The translations under genes were made by a program, and so were the position numbers. From Erythrocercus mccallii (lineage: Eukaryota > Chordata > Aves > Passeriformes > Dicruridae), in contig VZRG01000363.1 of the NCBI GenBank assembly GCA_013397435.1, forward strand, positions 124,001 through 188,000: DNA of 64,000 nucleotides, written 5' to 3'. The notes beneath the pieces were generated by a model that saw only the letters and a program-made list of their open reading frames with translations, was not told the origin of the DNA and did not search any database. Below, in pieces: positions 39,371-50,655 of the stretch (positions are counted from its first letter, which is position 1; the number at the start of each line of letters is the position of its first letter).

Positions 39371-42300
39371 ATTTTCACACCCCCCCTTCCTCCTATCTTC
39401 TTGTTAGCAGCCAGCAATGTGGCCATTCTGGTTGCCTAGGAAGCTGATTGCTGCTCCTAAAGGATCTGTTTAAAATTCTGATCTGGATTCTAGTCAGGTA
39501 TGTGAGACCCTGGGAATGGAGCTCTTGAAGTGGTGGGTACTTTCCATTTTTCCCCCTCTCCTCGGCTCCTCTGGACTGGGAGAAGGCAGCTGTGCTGCTT
39601 TACAAGACAGAGCAGCTGGACTTGGTTACCCCTAGAACCAATTAAGTGCTGGAAGAATGGTTTGCCTTATTCCAGGGAGACAGAAGGAGCTGTTTGGCAT
39701 CATAAATGACACTGGAGAGTAGCTGTGTATGTATGCAGCTATTTAAAGGGTTGTTTTTGAGGCTTTTCTATGCACCTGCCACCTTTTTGGGCATTTGTAC
39801 TTTCATCTGCATTGTTTGAAATGCAAATAAAAGCAATGATACATATTCAGACAATCTGAGATCTGTGTTTCAGAGGACTATGCTGAATCCTTTGTGGAGT
39901 TTCTTTTCAGAAGCTAATTCTAGTGGAAAATTAATAAATGAAGCTTTAAATAGGTGAAATAGTAAGCTGGCCAAATAGTGCACCTATCAGAGAGGCAAAG
40001 GTGGGTGCTTTCTCAAAATTGATTTCCATCTCATAGCTCTACTGTTTGGAGAGACAAAGCAGGGTTTCTAAGAGGAAAGTTCCTTAACATTTAATTTTGG
40101 CCCAAGGCTATCCCAAAGTTGTCTGTCACACCTCATTATATGTGCTGTTCAAGCCTAGATAGGCATTCAGAATAACACTTGGATAAAAGTCTATTAATAC
40201 AATTACTGATTATCAATGCAACAGATATTCATTAAAAGAGATCTTAGATGGTAGCAAAAGCTAGAGTTTGAGTCACTTGTTTATGCTCTTAAATAAGTGT
40301 AGGATCTCATTTAAAACTGCTTTGAAGTGTAAGTTGTGAACAGGAACCCTTTGATCAGAACTGAAGTATGATGTGTCATAAAGCGTTATGCCAAAATAAA
40401 GAAGCCACCTAAGCTTTTTCTCCAGAGACACTGAACAAAATGAGAGCTATGGTTTCCCTACTGTGTCTCATGCTAGCAAGTCCATGCTGGAGAAATTGGG
40501 CTATGAAGATTACTGCTGAACCCCTGCAGTGGGAAATGGCATTTGGTTTTCTGCTGGGGAGAAATCAGAAATGCACAAGGTAAGTGTTTCATTAGTGTAT
40601 TTATAAAGCCTATTTCTATTGCATACATTCCTCCCTGAGTGTGGTCTCTCATACTTCCTCTTTCAAAAGCTTCAATGTAAATTTGTGGTTAACTTCAAAT
40701 TAAATTTGTGATTACTGCTGCTTACAGCAATTTCTTCATAAACAAGTGACAACAAGCTCTTTTCTTCAAAATACGTCACTCTGCACACTTAGAAAAAGCA
40801 CAACTGAAATGTGATGAGCAACATTGCCATGTGGTGATTGCTGTCCCATGAGTGCTAAACTAACTTTGCAGGTAGCTGACTGCACTGCTGTTGGCTGACT
40901 TCACTGGTCTTTGCCATTCTGCCGCACTGGCAATACTTTTGTGGCTCCTGCTGAGATAAAACACAGACCTGCTGGGATCAGAGGCCTATATTTTAATCCA
41001 GTGGTTGATCTGCATCCAGCTTCATGGCAATGGGTTGTGGAAAAAATAAGGAGGAGGAAATAATAGGCCAGACTAACTGTCCAAGTTACATTTGCACAGA
41101 GTTCCTAATTTATTTTTTAAGTCCTGCAAATAAATCAGTGATTTTCCAAATGAAGTGGACCTCCAGGACACAGAGTCGTGAGCAAACAGCACTCTTCTGT
41201 TCACTCTGAAAAATAAATGGGGTTTTCTATGATGGTATCCAGAAGAAAGGGCAATATTGGCATGTGCAGCCAGATAAGGCATATTCTTCTGTATCTTTCT
41301 TCACCTAGAAACAACGTAGAATTTGTAATTATTATTTGGGATTTAATCAACCTGTGAAAGAGGAAAATGACGAGGTATGTGGTAATATTCCTAGTATGTA
41401 CTTTAATTACTGACTGCTTGATTACTGCTGAAACTGATGAGGCTGAGTGTGATGATATTATCAGGAAGTAAAGCTTGATAGCAAGAGATGAAAACATAAC
41501 ATTTAACATGATCATGATATTCTGCAAAATAGCATCTTTGAGGGTTGGATTGAGTGACTCCCTGCAGAGATAACATAAGTCCTGTAAAGCCACATATGTA
41601 GAAATGCTGATGAATAAGATAATAGACAGTCTCTAAGGAAAACAGAAGCTCATTTAATGCAACAAAAGAGTTACAGAAACCTCTGTAAGTGGTTGTGGAA
41701 CCATATCCAGATCAACAATTACAACATTATTAAAAGATTCCAAAAGGTGCAGTGAGACTTAGAGTCTGTTAATTTAATGGATAATGATATTTTCATTTTA
41801 GGAAGTTGCAGGAATATAATTCTTAAATATACATGAGTCACCAAGGCACTCAAAACTATAAAATCAGGGGTAACTTTGTCAGGCATTGGACAGATACACC
41901 ACATGACACCTGGAATGACACAGGAACATGCACAAAGCAGCTGAAAGAGGTAACATCAGACTTTGGGTATGTGATGGTGAAAAGAGGCATAAATAGAGGC
42001 ATAAATATCTGTTTTCAAAGGGGTTTCCTTCCAGACCTGGCAGTTTCTGTAACATACTTAAAAGCAGCAGGACTGAAACACAAAGCATCTCAGCCAATAA
42101 TTAGTAAAATTAAAATAGTGCTTGCTAAGAATGTCACCTTTTACTAGATGGAAGTTGAGGACTCTCTGAAGCATCCAGACATGTAGCTGAGAAATCCAAC
42201 CTAAGTCAAACACTGGAACTGAAAGAATGCCTCAGATCACTGAAAGTCCTCTGTTCCTAAAAGTAGAAAAAAACCGCACCCACAGACTTAGAGGGTCTGA

Positions 42301-42796
42301 AACTGTTAGTGAAGAAATAACCCTAGAAGTGAAACAAGCGCATGCAAATATTACTTCATATAAAATATTCTCACACAGTCAATAGCTTAGAAGTGTCCCG
42401 AACCTTTCTTTATGCCCAAAAGTGGCTATAAACTTATCTATCAAGCAGTAGGGGGAGGTCTACCTGGTATTTTGGATAAAATCTTTGAGCTTACTCCCTG
42501 ATTCTCATTTCTTGCAGAAGTATTAGCTGTTGGATTAAATAGAAAAATGAATTATCATATGCTGTGAAATCTAATTGATTGTGTACTATATGTGTTAGAA
42601 TATATCTGCAGGAATGTTATGAACTAACCCCTTGCTTCTCCCAGGGATCTCCAAATCAAAGCTGGTAAACAGAAAGATGTGGAGCTGCTATGACTCAGTG
42701 ACTAGAAACAAAGGAGAGGGAGAAAAAACCACATGGCAATACTGGAATATACATAATATAAAAAAACCCAGCAGTGTTGGCATATACATAATTCCC

Positions 42797-42821
42797 AAAA
42801 CAACAACAACAACAACAACAT
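42797..42821. repeat. (AAC)n microsatellite
   Basis: About eight ACA/AAC units, some 50 bp left of the ERVL-like LTR. Confidence 0.95.
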
Positions 42822-42874
42822 TATGACCATGAGTTTGAAAATCTAAGTAAACAATTAGTTTAGAACTGTCCTCC

Positions 42875-43990
42875 TGTCTTTCTTTGAAAGACAGCTATCT
42901 GCCAAGGAAGGCGGGAACCTCCCATGGAATGGAAATTATGACCCCCTTTCCTCCAAATTGTTATAATTTTGAAATTAAGGGGCTTTCAGGCAAAGATATG
43001 GGTGAAGAAATAACAGTTCTTTACTAGCATGTGTATGTATAACAAGGCAAACAAACAGCAGCAACGGCAGCAACAACAAACGAGCAGCAAAGCCAATGAA
43101 CAGTCTCCTCCTGCTCTTTAAGCGCTTTCCCCGTTGGTGCAGTTCCGGGCACAGCCGCCAGGGGCGCTGGTGGCTCCCGGCTGGGCAGGGCGCTGCCGTG
43201 ATTCCCCCGCTGCTGCAGGGGGCGCTGTGGGGTGGGCTCGGGGCCGCTCGGACAACGGCGGCCGCAGCCGGCAGGGTGGGATGGAGAAGGGATTTCCTTT
43301 ATGGACCCGCAGTGGCAGCCGGTCCCAGGGCTCCTCTGGATAGCAAAGGGGATGTAGCAGGGAGCTCGGAGCAGCAAGCTGGGAAGGCAGGGATGAGCAA
43401 AGTCCCGCAGAGGTAGATGAGATGTATCAGAAACTCCTCAAACTTGGATCAGTGGCAAAAACCTGCAGAGCTGGGTAGCGGCAGCTGGGCTCCTCTACAG
43501 CAGCTGCTGCATGCAGCTGGGAAATGTACCCTCTGGGAGCGAGTTGGAGTCCCGGTGGTTTCCCCTGAGGCACCCAAACAGATGGCAAGGGTCCTTTTTT
43601 GGTGAGGTAGGGTGTTAATCAGGTCCAGTGCAATAGCTGCTCTTAGGAGCAGGGCTCCACTCACAGTAGAGAAAGCAAAAGACAGAACCCCACAGTGGTG
43701 CTGAATTCTTCACACGACGGCTGCAGCCTCCTTCTTCTCCGAATGCCCAGAGAGCAAGAGAGACAGGACCTGCACACAATTCTATTTTCCCAGTCCTATT
43801 CTCCTGGTATCTCTGCCCCCAGAGAAAAAAAATCTCAGAAAGTAGCCACCTGTACCTTTCCTAGGGCAACTTATTTTTTCTCTCTCTTAACTATTGATAG
43901 AAAAATTGATTGATTATTGTTTCCTAGCAACCTATAGGACAAAATTCCATGAGGGAAAAGAAACAAAAGGAAAGATCCTAACCCCCAACA
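42875..43990 (-). mobile_element. Long solo LTR, ERVL-like, with CpG-rich core
   Basis: It begins TGTCTTTC and ends CCCCAACA, and is flanked by a perfect 5-bp duplication CCTCC (42870-42874 and 43991-43995). Five bases is typical of class III ERVL elements. The block around 42890-43025 (AGCTATCTGCCAAGGAAGGC, GGGGCTTTCAGGCAAAG, AACAGTTCTTTACTAGC) resembles LTR ends I associate with passerine ERVL. Read on the minus strand this would be the R/U5 end, so the element points left. The CpG-dense core at 43100-43400 would be its promoter region. Length is 1116 bp. No internal retroviral genes are seen. Confidence 0.75.
43154..43228 (+). promoter_or_regulatory. Two CTCF-like motifs within the ERVL-like LTR
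   Basis: GCTGCTGCAGGGGGCGCTGT at 43209-43228 contains the CAGGGGGCGC core of the CTCF consensus. A second, weaker match (GCCGCCAGGGGCGCTGG, one G short) lies at 43154-43170. Both point in the same direction. Matches are by eye; binding is inference. Confidence 0.5.
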
Positions 43991-43995
43991 CCTCC

Positions 43996-45636
43996 CTGTC
44001 TGGTGGGGCTGCATTTCACCATGATCTATCATCTCTAACTCAGGTTGTCAGATTTTCTCTTGGGATTGAGGTCAGCCAGAGGAACACTGCAGTGCTCTGA
44101 TCATATGTAACAGTGAATTGTCTCGACCAGGTTCGTTGATGGTAGTGAATGACCATACACTTCTAACACCCAGACAATGCTCAGGGCTACTGTCTGATTA
44201 GTGCAACAAAACTTTTGATAGTTTGTAGCTAATTTGTAGTTACTGAAAGGACAGGAGCAAACTTGACACTAATATGTGTTATTTGCACTATAATTTGATG
44301 CATGATGGTATACATAGCAGAAAGTGGATCCATTTGACCAGAATATCAAATGAGGTGATATGGTGGGGCTGTGAGGAACTCAGAGTCTGCCCCAAGGACA
44401 GGAGCTGCAGTTGCTCTTCCCTGTGACTATTCAGTTTGTATCCTCTAATTTTGTCTTTAAAATCCACATGTATGTGGTTTCTGCAGAGAGATTTTCAGGA
44501 TATTAACGACTTTTGAGTACACAGTAATTTGTTTTATAAATGTCACAATGACTATCTCTAAGGAAGTTGATTTCTTTTGTGTGTATAAGCAAGCATATTT
44601 TATTTGCCAAGCAAAAGCATCCTTTGAAGAAAATTAAACCCTTTTATTCCATGGAGAACAGATTGACAGTTTCTGAATCCTAAATCCTTTTTGAACTGCA
44701 CTTTGTTCTGGAGGGAGGTGGAAATGCAAGTGCCCTGGCCAAACATTTGCCATCATGGTAAATCACTGTTTCCACAGAGAGATAATTGTTCTGTAAAGTA
44801 TGTCTTCTGCTTTCTGGGTAGGGGAAGGCCAGATTTCTTTGTGCTATGGTTGGGCATTTTGCTGTCCTCACATGCCCTAAAGTGATCTGGTGAACTGCAG
44901 TCAGAACTCACTGTCCATAGCTAGGGGCCTATAGTTTGTCTTCCACTCCTCTACCAGCCATTCTTTTTCAGATGGTTGACACTGGTTTTATACAAAATAA
45001 TAAAATTGTTGTGATCAATTAGCTGTAATCTGATGTGATACTGGTAGCAGGGAAGAACAGCTGCGCCTGCATTTGATGTGCAGCAGTCGTTTGCAGGCTG
45101 CTGAGCAGCTCTGGGGATGGCTTTTGGAGAGCAGCCATGGGTAAAGGTTCCATTCTTTTGATCTGCAGCTGAACAACCCCTTCCCACACTACTCTGCAGT
45201 CCGTTGGTTAAAACTAGATTAATTCCTATTTCTTATCCCAAACAGAAAGCTGGAGAACCTCAGCACATTTCCACATGAAATCATACCAGTTATGCAAAAG
45301 TACAAGTTTAGCTAGGAAACCATGCCCGATCTTTTTCCTGGGTATGTTGACTCTGTGGATGTGCAACATCAAAGAATGAAAATTTGGCTCCATGCTGCTG
45401 TTCGCAGGGCTGTGATCACTGGTCACCATGACCCAAGAGTAGAGGTCACAGAGATAAGTGTGTCTGCTGGTCTGACAGAGCCGTGTGACAGCACAGTTGG
45501 AAGCTGGCAGAAGTATCCAGGGCTGCAAGTGGAACCACGGGAGTATGAGAACCACAGGCATTCTTTGAGGTGCCTTCTTACTGCAACAAAAGACACTGGT
45601 GCCAATTGCTTTTGTATGGAAAATCACTCTATGAAA
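43996..45636. other. Intergenic stretch between the two promoter-proximal LTRs
   Basis: No gene recognised. From about 45230 to 45640 both strands have unusually long open frames (minus 45226-45714, plus 45322-45651), but neither product is recognisable. Confidence 0.6.
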
Positions 45637-45642
45637 AGCCAG

Positions 45643-46089
45643 TGTCCATAAAAGAGACATAGAGGAGTCCTGCAACTTTATTCGAAGAAAGAGAGGGAGT
45701 CCACCGGGGCACACCTCCGTGCAGTTTCTCTCTCGAGGTTTCGGAGGGCGCAGCCTCCTTTTATCCTAAACTCCTGGCTGTATGTTGTCCTCTTCCTTTC
45801 CCTATCAGCTGAGCTGCCAGCTTCCCGAACTGCTTACCCTGTATTTCCTCCTTGAATCTGTCATTTTTACCCCAAAATTCAGAAGCTCAGCCTTGTGCAG
45901 ACCCTTGTCTGTTTCAGGAGTCAAGCTGTCTGGGCCCGGTAAGGAACCTGCTTTTTGAAGTTGGCAGAGACATGAAGACCCATTTCAAAGATGTTAACAC
46001 CCATACCTTCACCCACCGAATTGTTCGTAAAGACACATCTTTCCTATCCCTTTTGATCACCCAGCATTCACATATGCTCTGGATCCTCA
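45643..46089 (-). mobile_element. Solo LTR, probably ERVK-like, just upstream of the PXYLP1 CpG island
   Basis: On the minus strand it starts TGAGGATCCAG and ends TTTATGGACA. A GGATAAAAGG TATA-like box (about 45757-45766) is followed by GAATAAAG (polyadenylation signal at 45677-45682). The flanks AGCCAG (45637-45642) and TGCCAG (46090-46095) form a 6-bp duplication with one mismatch, pointing to class II. Length is 447 bp and there is no internal retroviral sequence. The left part (about 45680-45760) is rich in CpG. Confidence 0.75.
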
Positions 46090-46751
46090 TGCCAGAATAG
46101 GTGTGTAAAGGAAATTAGGGCATTCCCCAAATCTGCAGAATTGATTTTAGAGTCTGATTTAGGGATACATGAAAAATCAGTGTATTTGCAAGGTGATCAG
46201 CTTGCAGGATTGAACACTGCTAGTGGAGCAGAATTGGCTCCTGTGAGGGGACAGGCTGGTTAGCTGGGAACTGCTTTGTTTGGAGTAAATCCTGGTGAGT
46301 ACAGCGCAAGTTATGGAATGAATTCACTTTTATCAGCTGCACGAGAGAATGTGCTTGTTATAGTTCTGTACTGAAATTTGTGGCATTTCTTCCGAAGGAC
46401 CGTGACAGCTTCCAGCCGTACTGCCGTAGAGTCAAATATCAGAAGAACGTGCCAGCGAGCAGTAACCACCTCGCCCAGCTGCGGGAGATGGTCGTGCCGC
46501 ATCTCCCGGGAACTGACCCCATGCACTCCAATGCTGCAAGCTAAAACCAGCGGGAAGTTGAAACACAGGGCTGGGGCGCGGGGAACTCGGGCTGGGTACC
46601 CGCTGTTGGCCCCGGAGCCTCTCGCTGCTCTCCGCAGCTGTGGCTGCGAAAGAAGGCGGCTTCAGAGCGCTGACGGTGCCCGCCTCCTTGGCGGACGGGC
46701 AGAGCATGCCGCGGGCGGCAGCGGCCGCCCGGTCCCATATCGGCTGTGGGA

Positions 46752-46791
46752 CCCGTCCCGTCCCGTCCCGTCCCGTCCCGTCCCGTCCCGT
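46752..46791. repeat. (CCCGT)n pentanucleotide repeat, eight copies, running into the gap
   Basis: Eight perfect CCCGT units end exactly where the N run begins. On the minus strand this is (ACGGG)n: runs of three G separated by two bases, which fits the G-quadruplex pattern. The true copy number is unknown because the array may continue into the gap. Confidence 0.95.
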
Positions 46792-47345
46792 NNNNNNNNN
46801 NNNNNNNNNNNNNNNNNNNNNNNNNNNNNNNNNNNNNNNNNNNNNNNNNNNNNNNNNNNNNNNNNNNNNNNNNNNNNNNNNNNNNNNNNNNNNNNNNNNN
46901 NNNNNNNNNNNNNNNNNNNNNNNNNNNNNNNNNNNNNNNNNNNNNNNNNNNNNNNNNNNNNNNNNNNNNNNNNNNNNNNNNNNNNNNNNNNNNNNNNNNN
47001 NNNNNNNNNNNNNNNNNNNNNNNNNNNNNNNNNNNNNNNNNNNNNNNNNNNNNNNNNNNNNNNNNNNNNNNNNNNNNNNNNNNNNNNNNNNNNNNNNNNN
47101 NNNNNNNNNNNNNNNNNNNNNNNNNNNNNNNNNNNNNNNNNNNNNNNNNNNNNNNNNNNNNNNNNNNNNNNNNNNNNNNNNNNNNNNNNNNNNNNNNNNN
47201 NNNNNNNNNNNNNNNNNNNNNNNNNNNNNNNNNNNNNNNNNNNNNNNNNNNNNNNNNNNNNNNNNNNNNNNNNNNNNNNNNNNNNNNNNNNNNNNNNNNN
47301 NNNNNNNNNNNNNNNNNNNNNNNNNNNNNNNNNNNNNNNNNNNNN
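46792..47345. other. Assembly gap, 554 N
   Basis: Unsequenced run inside the CpG island. Long open frames that seem to span this region exist only because N was translated as X, and they carry no coding information. The true gap length may differ from 554. Confidence 0.99.
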
Positions 47346-50300
47346 GCCCCGCCGCCCGACGGGACCCGCCGCTGCGGGCCGGGTGTTCCTCGGGGTGTGC
47401 GGGGCGGTGTGTGTGCAGCGGTGCAGGGCAGGGGCTGGCAGGGGCTCGTCCCCCTGCGAGCCTGGCTGGAGGGTGCCCGTCTCGGCTGGCAGCGAGCGGC
47501 AGCGGCGCTGGAGCGGGGCCGCTCCGGTACCGGGACCTGGCATCCTTGTTGGCGGATACACTGTGGCCGGAGTGGAGTGAACTTCGTGAATTCACCTGTT
47601 TCCTGATGCCTCTCGTCTTTAGCGTGTGCCGTAGCATCCTTTTCGTCGCACATACTTTATCTAGATATTTTTAGGGCCTTGAACAGACTTCTTAGTGTAC
47701 TTCTGTGCTGTAGGTTCCTGACCAATAACCCTGAACGTTTTGACAAGCGTGGACTTCTCACTGGAAGTGTGTTCTGAGATGGACATTGTCTTGGCCTTTG
47801 TGGAGAGTGTGGCCCTTAAAACAAAACTCTGTGAAAGTGTGTTTTAAAATGCTGGGAAGTATGGGCTAAACAATGCATTTGTAAACACTGTAACCTGAAT
47901 TTCTGGACCGATCACTTTACATAAAGTCTTTGACAGTGGAAATGACAGGGTGAGAAAAGCATGTGTAATGACTTTATAAGCCTTTTATTTTGTCTGACAT
48001 CATAGTCTCAGATGAGCATCTGAATACAGATCTTAATTTTTTTCTTCTACAAATTTTTCAAAGATATTTGTACGTAGTGGAAAACCAGTACTGAATAAGT
48101 GGCTTTATCTTTGACTAACTGCAAAAGCTGTTATGTATAATAAGTTATTGTGCCCGTATTACAACAGTAATGGGTTATTAAACCAGCATGTTTGGCAGTA
48201 AGTAGCTGTAATACTTGTGCCCTGTTTTGATGTCTCTAGAAGCAGGATTAGCTCAGACAGAATTTGTAGTGGGAGGATGTGAGTGAGATGAAAAGCAAAA
48301 GCTGCTTAATTTTAATCTTCTCAAAAAGGTAACTGCAAGTAGTGCACATGGCTAAAACACATATGCTCCTCTCTCCAATGGCTTTTAATTGTAGTATCTT
48401 GAATATGTTATGTAAGCTCAGTAGTGCTGAAATACTACTTTTAATAAGATTCAATCCATACTGAACAAGCTCCCTGTTCTGGGGCAAAGGAAGCATTGAG
48501 GGATAGCAGGGAAGGTCTGACAACAACAGACTGTAAAAGGGCTTTGGTGTAACTGAGGCTATGTCTGTATCTGTGTAGAGGTGTGCCTCAGGTTAGGCTG
48601 CAGGCATTTACTTAAATTGTTTAATTTTCATGGTTGGGAACTTCATTTTCTCTAAGAGCTTTCTTTTGTCTCCTGAGCTTTTTTTTTCCTAGTTTTTGAG
48701 GTGGGCATCTCGGAGTGAAGAAACAGAAAAAGCAATGCTTCATGGTGTGTAAAATCGCTGTCTCACATGAAGTGTGCTTCCTCCAGTGGTTTTACAAGGG
48801 TGTGTATATGTTTACACGCTTACCATAACCTCCTTGGACAAATGAAACCTTAAGTGTCCTGTGAGGTTTCTTACATAAGTCTTTTTTTATTTTCACAATC
48901 TCATAGGAGACCTTTGAAACTAGACTTTAGTTGAATTTTTGGATGCTTTTTCTGATAAAGTTGCAAATATTAAAAAGAAAAAAAATCTTCTACATATAAA
49001 GGCTTTGTATCTTAAGTGTGTCTGCGTGTTATTGCCCAAAAAAATGAATGATAGGTTCATGTGGTTCTAAATGTGGCTTTTCTCTGGATTTATGGTCAGT
49101 TCTAGTTGCATATTCTCATCATCTCCCCACAATTTTGTCTTTTGGCCAACAGTAGCATGTTGGCAATTAATTAAGTGTGAGATATGTGTTGCTCACAAGC
49201 ATACATCACATGAGCATAGGAATTAAATGTTAAGCTGCCCACTAACATATGCTTTTATGATTTAGATTTATGGTTTATGGTGGATGCTACAGAGGAGATG
49301 GTGGTACTTTAATTGTTCAAGAGGGTGGAGTCTTCAAGCCTGCCGCTGCCAAAAGGATGAAGATACTCTCTCAAGGAGCTTGGGAGTGTGCACAAAATAC
49401 ACACAATTGCTTGGCTTTTAGGAGAATCACTTGGTGAAGGAGGTATGAGAAGATTAAAGAAGATGGAGTTTGTTACAGAGAATACAGGAAAGTTTTGGGA
49501 GTTACTGGTAGATAGTTACCAATAATGTGCAGGAAAAGATTGTGGCAGCCCAGCTACACAGACAGGCACTGGAGCAGCACACACACAGATGTTGCCAGAC
49601 AGCAGCCTCGAGGGTGAGAAAAGAGTTGCTTATTAAGAACCTCAGTGGTCCAAATGTTGGACTAAGAGTGTAGTTTGGGTCAAAACTGCCCCAGCAGTGC
49701 ATCACATTGGGAAGTGTTTGAACATAGCCTTTAATCTTGCCTTTCTGGGAGAGGGAGGCAGTAAGTCAGCATTCACACTCAGAAGGGTGTATTTAAAAAA
49801 CGTTGGCTTGGGTGATAAATTATATACCTTTATTATATTTCTTAAAAAAGAAAACTTATTTTGCAGCAAAAGGGAAGAAATGTCAAATGCTTGGGAGGAG
49901 ACTTAAATGTAGATTTCATACTAGAGTTTTACTTGCATGTGTTTGAGTGTCATGGTAATTTTAATGGCCTTGTATTAAAATATTGCAGTACTGATAGGAT
50001 ATTGTGCTTCAAAATGCATATTTTCTTTGAAATGCTTTTGAAAATGCTTTTTTTCTGTAACAGAGAATGGAAATGCAGGCCAGTGTATGGCATAAATTAC
50101 GCAGAAACGGAATTGGAAACAGTTGGTCATAAAGCTATGTAAAGGATGATGACGACTGAAGATTTCTGTGCAGTTTTCCAGGATGATACTAGGAATGCTG
50201 TACAGACTGTGACATGCTTCATATTCTGTTAAAATCAGGCTGCACTTTGGTGAATCCCAAAGTGAGTCCCCTGAAGCAAGCATTTAGCTTTGCACATTAT

Positions 50301-50638
50301 TTAGGGCAGAAGAATTTGGGATATGTTATTGTCTAAAATTTGTAGGGGAGAATACATGAGTCTTGACTTATGTGAGTGTAGGAGCACGTAGTGTTTGCCC
50401 ATATGGCTTGTTTTGTGCCATTGGGTTTAGGTTAGAATTCAAAATTCATGTTCTTGTTTGTCTTGAAAAGAGTAGATGTTCTCTGATTACAGCTGGGTGA
50501 GGCATTTTCTTGTTCAGTGAAGAAATAGGAGAGTGGGAAGGTGTACTATGACAAATGGCATTTATGATTCTTTTCAAAAAAACAGATAATGCCTGAATCA
50601 TCAATGTTAATGGTTCATCCTAAGCAGCAAGAAAGAGC

Positions 50639-50655
50639 TTTTTTTTTTTTTTTTG
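50639..50655. repeat. Poly(T) tract in the PXYLP1 intron
   Basis: Uninterrupted T run after AAGAGC. No retrocopy recognised beside it. Confidence 0.9.

Larger units (their letters stand above)
32401..42869. other. Intergenic stretch with only simple repeats and a possible LTR scrap
   Basis: Holds the G-rich tract, several microsatellites and a possible LTR remnant at 34861. The longest ORFs are 110-130 codons with no recognisable product. No gene seen. Confidence 0.65.
46391..47650 (+). promoter_or_regulatory. PXYLP1: CpG island, likely PXYLP1 promoter and first noncoding exon
   Basis: CpG dinucleotides are abundant on both sides of the gap, in contrast to the CpG-poor surroundings. No TATA box is evident, as is usual for CpG-island promoters. 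The island lies about 14 kb upstream of the PXYLP1 start-codon exon, with no other recognised gene between, so assignment to PXYLP1 on the + strand is the simplest reading. No convincing splice donor is visible in the sequenced parts, so exon 1 may end within the gap. A divergent transcript to the left is possible but unsupported. Confidence 0.72.

Noticed and set aside
41201..41593. 130-codon minus ORF
   Set aside because: AT-rich, hydrophobic by composition, no recognised domain or regulatory context; length within what chance allows.
43024..43416. GC-rich block at 43.1-43.4 kb as a second gene promoter or coding exon
   Set aside because: It lies inside a 1.1-kb element with LTR-like ends and a perfect 5-bp target duplication, so the CpG richness belongs to the LTR. 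The 106-117 codon ORFs on both strands reflect high GC.
45246..45651. Plus-strand exon starting after the acceptor-like CCCAAACAG at 45245
   Set aside because: The frame of the 109-codon ORF is not open from that acceptor, no matching donor stands out, and the product is not recognised.
46378..47674. Open frames of 286-401 codons on both strands across the CpG island
   Set aside because: Most of their length is the N gap translated as X; the rest is GC-rich DNA with few stops and the CCCGT repeat.
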